Source: Nemertoderma westbladi (lineage: Eukaryota; Xenacoelomorpha; Nemertodermatida; Nemertodermatidae). Taken from it: 50,444 nucleotides of DNA. Positions 19,590 through 29,690 of this stretch are shown here, one piece after another; position 1 is the stretch's first letter; each line of letters opens with the position of its first letter. The position numbers were made by a program, and so were the translations under genes. The stretch spans positions 1 through 50,444 of the forward strand of contig JAUCBJ010000436.1 in assembly GCA_032718475.1 (NCBI GenBank), given 5' to 3'. Below the pieces are notes generated by a model, which saw nothing but the letters and a program-made list of their open reading frames with translations, did not search any database and had not been told where the DNA came from.

Positions 19590-20725
19590 TACTTTTCAAA
19601 TGTTGTAGTTAAGGATTGAAAGCGAAAAAAAATATTCTGACGCACCCAGTACAGATGAGGGAGGTAAAACAGGCATTACTATGGTATGTATAAGCAAAAA
19701 TTGAAAATTTTAATATGACATTTTCTGTACTTATCTTTTGTTGTTCTAGAAGAAAAATATTTATTCTAGAACATTTTTTTTTTACAAAACTATAGCTAAT
19801 ATGACACAACATTAAAAAAAAGTATAGCAAAAACTAGCAACTACCAAAAAATTCCGGTCATGGGTACACATACTGTAGTATGTAGTAGTGCCTTTCATTT
19901 TTATACACGTTGTAAAACGATTTAAATATAATTTTTAAATAGAATGAGACCCTAGAAAGAGACCTTTTAAATAGAATCCAAATTTTTTCTAAAAAATGTT
20001 CTAGAACAAAAAATATTTGTTCCAGAAGATAATATTTTTAAAAAAGAATAGTTGACATATTCTGCAAAATTTTCTATACAAATAGAAATAAGAACTAGCT
20101 ACTATAAAATATTTATAGAAGGAAGTGGGATGTCGGAACCAGTGTTGAAATTACTATCTAAACCTACCTAAAACACTAGCTACACCATAAAATTTAGAAC
20201 AATAATTTTTCTTGTCCGTTGAAATCACTCATTCTGTCTTCTGATTTTGACTTTTTATGATATAGTTAGTTACATGCACGGAAACAATTATTTAAATCAA
20301 TCGAAAAAATTGTAAATTTTTGCTTATACATACCATAGTAATGCCAAAACAGTAAAACAATATCTATTTCAAATATCTATTTCAAATTTCATGCAATCTC
20401 ATTGAGATTTGTAGAGTAATAATTGGTGGCCAAGTCACTGAATTAAGACACAATATTCCAGGAGATGGCGTAGGTAGGCACCAACGAAGTGGAACTGGTG
20501 GCATTTACCAATAATATATAAAAATAGCTATTAAAATAAGTTGTTTCAAAATTATAATACTTGACTATTGAAATGAATCATAAAAAAATGTTCTAGAAGA
20601 CTTTTATTATAAAATCCTTCAAATATTTGAAAAAATATTTTCAAAACTTGTGCCTACTAAATTTAGTAGGTAGAATGCAGCTTTCATGGTGGTATATTTA
20701 GTAGGTCATGGTCTCGCCTACCCAA
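19590..20725 (-). repeat. Dispersed repeat, inverted relative of 5340-5885
   Basis: Carries the complementary blocks of 5340-5885: the end block near 19605-19650 (TTAAGGATTGAAAGCG), then a 700-bp insertion, then 20400-20725 with TGAATTAAGACACAATATTC and CCTACTAAATTTAGTAGG. CACTAGCTAC motifs occur in the inserted part. No gene. Confidence 0.7.
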
Positions 20726-21482
20726 TTTTTTGTAAGAAATTTTTCTTCATTAGTATAATTTTACATTTCTACACAACCATTTTCTGGTTCCATGCGCCTT
20801 ATTTAAACATTAGCCTTGTAGTAATCAAACACCGCTACATATTACACTCTGATTGTAAGTTACTTTCATTTTAATAATACCTTCCATAGGCCAACACTGT
20901 TACTACTACTACAGTCCAGTAGGGCCTACTCCACCCTTACAGTCATTGAACAATGGTCCTTTAAGGTATGCGGTTGGCTTTTCAACCCAGTAACCAAGTT
21001 GATCGATTTCCATGCCTGGGATGATTGCCTGCTGTCATCAGCATCATTGATGGCATCAATCTGTTGGTTTATTACTTTATTAGCTCCTATAGATTAACAG
21101 AGTACTGCCTGTTGAGGGACCTAGATGAAGCCTTAACTGCATTATTGGCCACTGTAGTCTGTTTGAGTCCTGACTCTTTCTGCGCCTTATAAAGGTCATT
21201 TCGGCACTTCTGAATTTTGTTGTCAGTCCAGGGGGCCCTTTTCCTTTTCCTAAATAAATCACAGCATGGGGTGTACATTGATAATGTACAGCGCTGCTGC
21301 CAATGGCCACTTATTATTATCAACTTATGTTGTGTATAAAATCGAATGGTAACAAGTAAATTCGCCAACAATGCGCCAGGATATGAATGGTCAAAGTCTT
21401 TCATTAAGCGACAATCTCATCTCTGTTAATGAATGACACAGAATATCAAAAGGAGTCGTGCTAAACTTTCACTGACAGTTTA
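20726..21482. other. Repeat-derived stretch with a partial duplicate of the pogo-like gene
   Basis: Positions about 21262-21345 are a diverged direct copy of 21635-21712 in the transposase pseudogene (shared GATAATGTACAG and TGCTGCCAATGGCCACTTAT). On the minus strand 21110-21255 has a short open frame (APWTDNKIQKCRNDLYKAQK) that I cannot assign. Confidence 0.5.
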
Positions 21483-22800
21483 GTGAAGGAATACTTTGAC
21501 AATTTAAAAGAATCATTGAAAGATGTCCCTCCTGAAAATATTGTCAATTATGACGAAACGAATCTTGCAGATAATCCTGGTGCAAAGAAATGTGTTTTTA
21601 AGAGAGGCACAAAGTACCCTGAGAGAGTAATAAATCACAGCAAGGGGTCTACATCGATAATGTACAGTGCTGCTGCCAATGGCCACTTATTATCAACTTA
21701 TGTTGTGTATAAAAGAGTCAACATACAGTATATGATTCTTGGACAGAAGGTGGCCCTACAGGAACATGTTACAATCGAACTAAGTCAGGTTGGTTCAATG
21801 CTGTGGCCTTCCATGATTTTTTTCATTAAAGTCATCTTGCCTTATTTTCGTCATAAGGAAGGTACTAAGATACTGATTGGAGGACAACCTGCAGACTACC
21901 ATATGTTCGGTATCGGTTTATATTGCTCCCAGCGAATTCAACCCTTTTAACCCAGTCGCTAGATGTGGCATATTTTGCCCCTTTGAAGCGAGCTTGGCGA
22001 CAAATCCTAACCCAATGGAAGCAAAGTACTATAGCAGAGGTCGCAAAGAAACAAACATCCCCAAAGATGAGTTTCCTAAGCTTCTAAGTCAACTCACACT
22101 TAAACTGGGAGAAACAGGTAGAGATATTGTAAAGGCTGGTTTCAGAACCACTGGTATTTATCCACTCAATGCCCAGGAGGTACTGAAGAAGTTGCCTCAT
22201 GAGACACCAGGTGGGACCAGTGCAGAAACGAGTGATAATACGTCTGATTCGCTGGTAACATTTCTTAAAGTTATAAGATATGGAGACAATGGAGTTCCCA
22301 AGAAGCATAAAAGAAAAAAGAAACTACAAGTTCCTGCTGGAAAGAGTGTTAGATGTTCTGATTTGGCATCATCAGACAGTGAGGAAGTAGCAGAACCAGA
22401 ATATGAAACCGATTCTACAGGTAGTACAGGAAGCTATAGTTCTGGTGAGAGTTCCAAAGTTGAGGACGAACAAGGAGATAGTTCCGAATCTCAATCTGAA
22501 GGAAATATTAGCACCATTAGTATTGGAAATATTAGCATTGGAGACTGGTTAGTCATAAACTTCGCACTTATCAGGAAAAAGTTATATGTTAGAACTGTTG
22601 CAGAGGTTTTAACTGATCAGGAGACAGGCAACCCTTTATACAAAGGGCAGTTTATGCATATACAAAGGGGAAAGCAGTTTCCTACCTTTATCAAACCCGA
22701 ACACCCAGATATGTGTTTTCTATTTCAACAAAATAAAGGAGAAAATTTCTCCTCCTGCCTGACCTCGGTCCACGCAATTCATTTGTATTCAAGGGTTTAG
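21483..22800 (+). pseudogene. Pogo/Tigger-like (DDE_1) transposase, frameshifted
   Basis: The first part gives NYDETNLADNPGAKKCVFK, KYPERVINHSKGSTS and LLSTYVVYKR, the catalytic-Asp region of DDE_1 transposases. A second part (ILPYFRHKEGTKILIG, then DNL in the next frame) matches the second catalytic Asp region. A third frame at about 21920-22020 carries LDVAYFAPLKRAWRQILTQW. The original frame returns with IPKDEFPKLL and GFRTTGIYPLNAQEVLKKLP, then an acidic Ser-rich tail. At least three frame changes, so not functional. A cut-and-paste transposase in origin. Confidence 0.8.
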
Positions 22801-22929
22801 ATGTCTCCCAAGAGCTTGGATCTTATGCCTTCTTTTAATCTATGAATTGGCTTCTTTAGAGGTGTTAACTGTGAACTATGACTATAACTAACTTTTCACG
22901 TACCGTTATGAAGATATCACATTGTATTG

Positions 22930-24935
22930 TACACTCCATTGTATCACCAGGTTCAATCTCATCGTTATTGTCGCACGTTTAATCGCGTTTGATAAATGTC
23001 CAGGTGTCTGGCCAATAGGAATTAGCGAGATCCTACGACGGGTGTATGGGAAGGTGATGGTCCACTGTATCTCGTCAGATTTAGAGGCAGTTTGTGGGAC
23101 GACACAGCTTTGTGCTGGATAGAAGGCGGGGATAGAACATGCGATACATGCCCTCAATGATGCGTTTGCGAGCGACGAGTGTGAGGCAGTCCTCCAGATA
23201 GGTGCGAATAATGCGTTTAATTCGCTAAACCATGCCACAACAGTCCACAACATCTGCTACATCTGTCCGTCGTTACACACCATGGTGACCAACTGTTATT
23301 CCAAGCCAACAAAGTTATTTATTGATGGAGAGTTTTTGCTTTCTGAGGAAGGATCCACCCAGGGTGACCCGGACCCCATCGCAATGCAGATGTATGCAGT
23401 TGGGATGCTTCTACTGGTTGGCGAGGTGGATGATGTATCAGACGTGCTGCAAAAGTGGTATGCGGATGATGGGAGGAGTGCAGGTACGCTGATGGAGCTG
23501 CAGAAGATGTGGGAGGTGGTCGTGTCTCGTGGCCCATTGTATGGGTACTACCCCACTAAGTGTCACCTACTTGTTATACCAGGGTTGCTGGATGAGGCGC
23601 GGCATTTATTCCTGAGGACTGTTTTACATTTAGTACTCAGGGAAACAAACTCCTTGGCGGTATCATCGGAAATGAGAAATAAAAGTCGAGGAGTTTATTC
23701 AGCAAATGCAGCGCCTCGAGGAGATCGCTCGTACCGATCCACACTGTGCCTATGCCGGTCTCGCATTCGGACTCGCTGGCTGGTGGCAGTAGGTAGCAAG
23801 AGTTGTACCTGGGGTGACGGACCATTTCAGACTACTCGAAGTTTTAGTTTGCCACTTTCTCGCAAGTTTATTGGAATGTACTTCCTTGAATGATGTAGAC
23901 CGCGAACTGATATCGCTCCCAGTCTGGTTTGGAGGCCTAGGTATACTGCTGCCCGTCGACTTAGAACTGCAGCATAGAAACTCAAGATAAGTCTGTGAGC
24001 CATTCAACTCCAGCAGCAACATGCCAGTGGTGCATGAGGCACAGTTAGTTGTCACCAACCGTATAAAGTCCCGGTTGCTCGTGGCAGCATATGCAAAGGT
24101 TGAGGAAACCCGCGCCAAACTAAATCCGCAACATCACCAGCTAAATGAGTTAGTAGTGGAGAAGGGGGCGTCGACGTGGTTAAACTCGCGTCCAATTACC
24201 CTCCATCGTAGCCATCTTACCAAGGAGGAATTTCGAGATGCTGTCTGCCTGCATTATGGTTGGCAACCCTGGTCTACCCCGGCCTGTTGTGCCTGTGGGA
24301 TACAATTTTCTGTGAACCATACATATCCTGTCGTGTCCTAAAGGTGGATTTCCATCAATCCGACATACGAGATCTGGGATTTCATAGCCGATACGCTGAC
24401 CGAAGTTGCCAACAATGTTGCAGTGGAACCGCATTTGCAGGCAATATCCGGGGAAATTTTCAACCACTGATCAACATCCACCGACCAACAGGTGCATCTG
24501 GATGTCTCTGTTTCTGGTTTCTAGGGTAACCAGTTCCAGAAAACGTTCATAGACGTGTCTATATTTAATCCTCTCGTGGAAACCAATGCCGCTGTCACTG
24601 GAGGGTGCTCACTCTTTCCACGAGCAACGGAAACATAACAGGTACGAGGAACGAGTGAGGGAGGTTGAACTCGCCAACTTTACCCCATTGATATTCTTGG
24701 TTTGTCGTCGACTACCAAACAGTTTTTTAAACACCTGAGTTTAAAGCTGTCCAAGAAACGCGACGTCCGCTACGCTGAGTGCTGCAACTGGGTTCGACGT
24801 CAGGTGCGCTTTGCATTACAGCGGGCGAGCCTGATGTGTCTCCGGGGTTCATGCTCCGCCCGTAACCACCCCATCCACCAGGTCACTGACACGTCGATCA
24901 TCCTGTCTAACATAGACTCAGGGGGTAGGCTATGA
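22930..24935 (+). pseudogene. Reverse transcriptase remnant of an unassigned retroelement
   Basis: Motifs in order: FDKCPGVWPIGISEILRR (22985), TTQLCAG then a TAG stop and KAGIEHAIHALND, NNAFNSLNH, LSEEGSTQGDPDPIAMQMYA, and the catalytic WYADDGRSAG (about 23450). Further down come EKGASTWLNSRPI and KEEFRDAVCLHYGW..CCACG, then LSCPKGGFPSIRH and a final LQRASLMCLRGS (about 24815). The order matches a reverse-transcriptase polyprotein class common in cnidarian and other invertebrate genomes. Several stops and frameshifts. Family not named with confidence. Confidence 0.75.
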
Positions 24936-26527
24936 GACTGTAGGGGTAGGCCTAAGGGTTTATAATTATTTACTTTGAATTTGAATTTCCCACTCTTGAT
25001 TTTACTGTTTTTATTGTATGTACTGTATGATACATTTTTATATATTAAAAGTGTTTGGAAGACGGGAAAAAAAAACCCATAAAACTATAAATAAATATGT
25101 GAGATATTGAAAGATATTGTTTATATGGCAGATGCACCAAATTGTGTATTAAATTTAGAAATGCAATGGGGTAAATATTACAAATATTTGTTTATTTATT
25201 TTATTATATTATATTTGGGTATATAACTGGTATAACCTATGGATGATTTTGTATGTGGTTAGTTAATACGGCGTAGTCTCCACTGTGGGAGCCGCCCATG
25301 GGTGCCTTGGCAATCTGTAGATAGAATTTTTTGTCAAATTGGAAGTAGTTATGGTACAGTAAAAAGCAGAGTATGAGGCATAGTTGGTGGGGTGTTGATA
25401 TGGATCGGTAAGGTAGTGATGGGTCCTCTGTGTTTTGCAGTGATTTACAGTTTTATGGTGCTATTTTGTATAATTATTAAATTTTTCCGCAATAATTAAT
25501 TCATACTAATTCATACCCCCGGAAGTTCCTACCAGATACCCCAAACCAATTTGGTGCATCTGCCATATACGCAGTACATACTTTAATTATCTCACAAAAT
25601 CATTTGCGGTGCTATTTTTATTATTTAATGAAATTTTGCTGCAATAATTAATTCATACCCCCGGAAGTACCTACCAGAGACCCCAAACCACTTTGGTTCA
25701 TCTGCTGTATATACATTTTATGGTGCTATTTTTATTTAAATTTTTGCTGCAATAATTCTTCATACCTAACATTCTAAAAACATCTAACAAAGAACCCCCC
25801 CCCCCCCCCCCCCCCCACTCCACTCAAACCTGCTGAAATATTCTTACTTATTTTCTCGAGACTTAAAACCTGTCCTAAAAAAAAATACTTTCCATCAGCT
25901 ATGCCCATTCTCGGACGCCCACACAAAGCCCAAAGTTGCCATATGTATTCATAGTGTATCTATGTACCACTTAAGGGGGGGGGGGGGGGGGGGGGGGGGT
26001 ACACCATTTTGGTCCAAAACATGTCGAAATTTTGTTTATGGTCTATTGTAATGCACCATTGAATGGTGTTTCCAAATCTGAAAAGCGCTATTTAATAGCT
26101 CTTTTAGTTTTCAAGTTATGTAAATTTCTATTTACGGAATCCTATTGAAATTACTATTACTATGTATAATGAAAGGTCGATTATCTCCAAATATTTTTTT
26201 CATGAAATTGTCCACTTCAAAACCCTACTACTTCTACAATTTTTGAGTAATTAGTCTGAAACTTCCTGTGGGTGTCTAGATAGCCATCCTGCATAAAAGT
26301 ATCAGGCAACTTTTCGAATTTTTTTGTTTATAAAATTTAATACTATTTATAAAAAACCTAAAAATTTGCATAAATTTGCAGCGCCACCTAGCGGTGCAGA
26401 ATTATTTTAACAAAATTTCGCTTGATAGTTATGTTGCCCCATCTTTGATCTATCATATAAAAAAACTTTCATGTGATTAGGTTCAAAACTGTAAAAGCCT
26501 CAGGGTTTTAAGCGCAACCAGCCCTAA
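24936..26527. other. Non-coding, repeat-rich stretch
   Basis: Holds a diverged repeat (25446-25765), a C-run (25795-25816), a G-run (25975-25999) and AT-rich sequence. The imperfect palindrome GCAGCGCCACCTAGCGGTGC lies at about 26379-26398. No gene seen. Confidence 0.55.
25446..25765 (+). repeat. Three diverged direct copies of a GCTGCAATAATT-containing unit
   Basis: Copies begin at about 25457, 25609 and 25717 with GGTGCTATTTT, followed by CGCAATAATT or GCTGCAATAATT. The first two extend through CCCCCGGAAGT and CCCCAAACCA. The third is truncated. Confidence 0.75.
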
Positions 26528-26869
26528 GTAACCCCATGGAATGCTTAATATAGACGGAACCACATTAGTGTTATTTGCCATTTTGCATAGAGGGGTTAAG
26601 TCAGGTACAGTGTGTTCGCTGGATTATGCCACAGTCCTCTGGAAATCCGACGACATCTGTATGCTACTTAAGATACTTTCGTATGCTGTCGTCTTGGTAA
26701 ATATTCTGGCAGTTTTGATTGTCACAAAATATGTCTGACTGTCTGTAATTATGTATTAATAATATGATCATATGATCAATTTATGATCAAATCGAAGACT
26801 TCACTCAATTTGGACGAAACTTAGTACATATACATACACTAGTGCAAAAGTTCCAGAGACAATATTTGT

Positions 26870-26915
26870 CTGACTGTCCGTCTGTCTGCCTGTCCGTCTG
26901 TCTGCCTGTCCGTCT
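26870..26915. repeat. GTCTGYCTGTCC microsatellite
   Basis: Tandem CTGTCCGTCTGTCTGC units. A similar CTGTCTGTC-rich stretch occurs near 36000. Confidence 0.8.
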
Positions 26916-27099
26916 TGGAAATTAAGCTATTAATAACCTACGAAAACCTCTGAAAGCTACCATGATTGCAAGGCTTTCGAGAACAATAATCATTTATAAA
27001 ACTAGTATATACCGGTATTTAACTTCTCAATTAAGTAACTAACACAACACTATAAAATATTACTATCTCAGACTCAATTATTTTTTACGTTTTAAGGAT

Positions 27100-28624
27100 T
27101 TGAACCCGGTCACATTAGAACTTCCGATTTCAGTTCTCACAATATCATCTTTGCTTTTTTTAGTTTCAGCGCTCAAAAACAAGTTCACAATCTTTGATAT
27201 GTACTTCCAATGATGTGATTTATGTAAAGTACAATAAAAACGTGCAGTCCAGCTCATCTTTCAAAGATTCGAGGCAAAACCACTTTAGAATTTCAGCCGA
27301 ATTTCTGAGCATAGATACTGTTAGATATGGAAACACTGATGACAGAATTGCGAAGGTTTTAGCGCAAAAAGAAACTCCTCATGAGCAATACATAAACCAC
27401 CCTTGTTTATTTTTTCCATATACGACTGAGATCTTGGTAGATCTTGAGCGAGATGAAACTGTTCACATTTATCTGGAGACAAACTCTCAACAATCCAACC
27501 AGCAAGATATTCAATGACATCAAGACTCTCACTGGTAACATCCAAATCATTAAATACAAGTTCTTCTCTAAGACAGATTTCCTCCAACTGATGCAAGGCT
27601 GTCTCATATTCTGGTCTGGCGATGTAATCCGTAACATCCAATCCTTCTTTTAATAAACACTTAATTTCGTCCCCATAAATGGCAACCTGTCTGTCCATAT
27701 CCATTCCCTGTAAGAGTTTAATAGAGTCTATTTCGCCCTTTGTAAGCTTTTCAAAGAACGATATGCTCGGAATCCAAGGTAATATAGTTTTTAAAGTCGA
27801 ATAGGCAGATCGACTAGTATAGCGTAAATAAAGGCAGGCCCGGACGATGTCAGCAGGAAAAATGGGAACCTTCTTACAATACCGATACTTAACAAAGAAG
27901 TCCAGAAATTCCCTCGGTAATTCGTTTTCATCTGAAATATGAGTGAACAATGTGACTTCGTTGATCAACCGCACCAATTTAGACTTTAAATTAACTTTAC
28001 TAAACCTGGAGTTGTTACGATGTAGCCAACTGAAATTATACAGTGGAATTTCGCTTCCTTGTTTATTCACTATAAAACTATCAAGTCCAACTGAAATCGA
28101 AAAAGAGAGGAAACAAGCCGTCTCATCCAGTTCATATATATCTACAAATCCTTCCCGTCGACGAACACGAATATCTCGCCCAGCTAGTGAAGGTTCTGCA
28201 GACAAGAACCCAAAGGAATCACTAGCCCAATCCAGACTGTCCAAATCCTTAAGTTTCTTCCTCTCCGACGCTTCACATTCATCTCGGTCTGGTAGCGGCA
28301 TTTTGGCGCAGCCCCCGAATGAGTGGGAGTGGCGAGGATACTTTTGGCAAAAGCAAAAACACTTGGCACGGCAGTTGGCTTTAAACGTTTCCTTTCGCGA
28401 TCTTCGCCCCTAAAAGTTAAACCTTCCAAATAGCAGTCCGTCGTAAAATGTTTTTCGCAAACGCCAATATTGGTCAGTTTGTTTTTGTCGACATCTGCTC
28501 GACAAATCATGCGAATCCAATCATTTCGGCGCGATTCTTCCTTCGGAAATCCAAACACTGCCAGCTTTTCCGAGTTTCCTTTATAGCCACTGCTACAGTT
28601 GACAACAGCGCACGTCTTCACCAT
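27100..28624 (-). pseudogene. THAP-domain P-type transposase with deleted catalytic core
   Basis: ATG at 28624 (MVKTCAVVNC) starts a THAP zinc finger: C-x4-C (CAVVNC), FGFPKEES, VCEKHF (C-x2-H) and the C-terminal AVPSVF, i.e. a complete C2CH DNA-binding domain of about 90 residues. After a frame change near the G-run at 28309 the body is open from 28301 to 27321: YLRYTSRSAYSTLKTILPW, SISFFEKLTKGEIDSIK, IYGDEI, then abruptly IEYLAGWIVESL and INKGGLCIAHEEFL. Full P transposases have several hundred more residues between the DE motif and the YLAG block, so the RNase-H-like core is mostly deleted. Further C-terminal sequence (KIVNLFLSAETK) continues out of frame to about 27100. Non-functional as a nuclease. 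Confidence 0.85.
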
Positions 28625-28909
28625 TCTCGTAATTAAACAACAAACAAGCCAATAAAGTTTTATTTTATTCATAGTTGACCTATAATCTGATAATATTTAT
28701 TAATTATAATTAATAATAATTTTTAATAAAAATAATAATAATTAATTATAGGCCTATTAATATAAAATAAAGTAAGATACAGCTACATCGGTAGGTACAA
28801 GCATTACAGCAGAAACTGACTGGTACCAGTATATCCATAACCCCTCTATGCAAACGACACAATAACAGATATGTGGTTCTGTCTTAATTTAGTATTCCAT
28901 GGTAACCCC

Positions 28910-29690
28910 ATAGCCTGGAAACCAGTAGCTCCCCACCACCAGTTAACAGCCTGCCTGTCGCAGACTCATACCCCCTACAACCCTAGGTAGTTACCGTCTG
29001 CTTCAGTACTTGCATACTTCGGCAACCCCCTACCTGACCTACCTAAACGACACATCCCCCCCCCCCCTTTAGACCCACTTTAATTGTACCACCCTTACTT
29101 AAATAGACATACAGTAGGACCACATGTCACTGTGTATCCTTAAAATGATAATTTACGCGTTCTACCTAGCCAGTCATTCTGTTTTTATATAAATTGTTTT
29201 TAATGTTCATTTTATCTTATATAAATACCGCTGAGGACCCGCAACGGGCGAAATGCGCATACGGTAAATCAACTTTTTTAATTATTTATAACCATGGTTA
29301 GACCCTCAGCACCCCTACATCTCTCCGCCTGGAAACATTTTTGATAAATTTGATATTTGACATTGACACTTGTTATTTGAACCAGCCTACGACCAGTTGA
29401 GTTAGTCTGTTAAGTATAAATACCATAGATCTTGATGTCTTGTGTATGTGTATGATAAGCATATTGAATGATTACAAATATATAGACATATATTCAGACA
29501 CCTAGGCTAGGAATATATGATGGATGCCAATCAGAAAACATGAAGTAAGAGAACATGAAGTGAGAGAACATGAAGTGAGGTTACAGAGCCTTTTCTTCTA
29601 GGGGAAACAACTGAATTTCTTCCAGTGCGAAAACTCTGAGATACTGGTCGAGATACACTACAGTTATTATCATGCCTAATAACTAAACGA
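28910..29690. other. Non-coding stretch with ribozyme-like motif and short tandem repeat
   Basis: Contains a C-run (29056-29067), the hammerhead-like motif (29226-29266) and three copies of an AGAACATGAAGTGAG-type unit (about 29535-29580). No gene. Confidence 0.6.
29226..29266 (+). ncRNA. Candidate minimal type I hammerhead ribozyme
   Basis: TACCG (29226) pairs with CGGTA (29262) as stem I. CTGAGGA (29231-29237) fits the CUGANGA core. CCCG-CAA-CGGG forms stem II. GAAA at 29250 fits the second core. A very short stem III ATG/CAT leads to an ATA cleavage triplet before CGGTA. Weak points: the C-C mismatch next to the core at stem II (C29238 and C29249) and the two-base loop of stem III. Minimal hammerheads of this sort are known from Penelope-like elements and other retroelements. 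Activity is not shown. Confidence 0.35.

Larger units (their letters stand above)
26535..28901 (-). mobile_element. P-type (THAP) transposon, internally deleted, with exact ends
   Basis: 31-bp terminal inverted repeats start CATGGAATGCTTAATATAGA on the left and CATGGAATACTAAATTAAGA on the right (complement), both ending in GAACCACAT. They are flanked by a perfect 7-bp duplication GTAACCC (26528-26534, 28902-28908), extended to 8 bp if the next C is counted. The 31-bp TIR starting CA and the near-8-bp duplication match known P elements. The interior encodes a THAP domain and part of a P transposase on the minus strand. Confidence 0.88.

Noticed and set aside
26541-26738. A 65-codon frame inside the left end of the P-type element.
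   Set aside because: Begins within the TIR and has no counterpart. Chance frame in terminal non-coding sequence.
27098-27112. GGGTTCAAATCC on the minus strand, matching a tRNA/SINE B box.
   Set aside because: No A box at the right distance and no cloverleaf. The sequence is part of the decayed C-terminal coding region of the P-type transposase.
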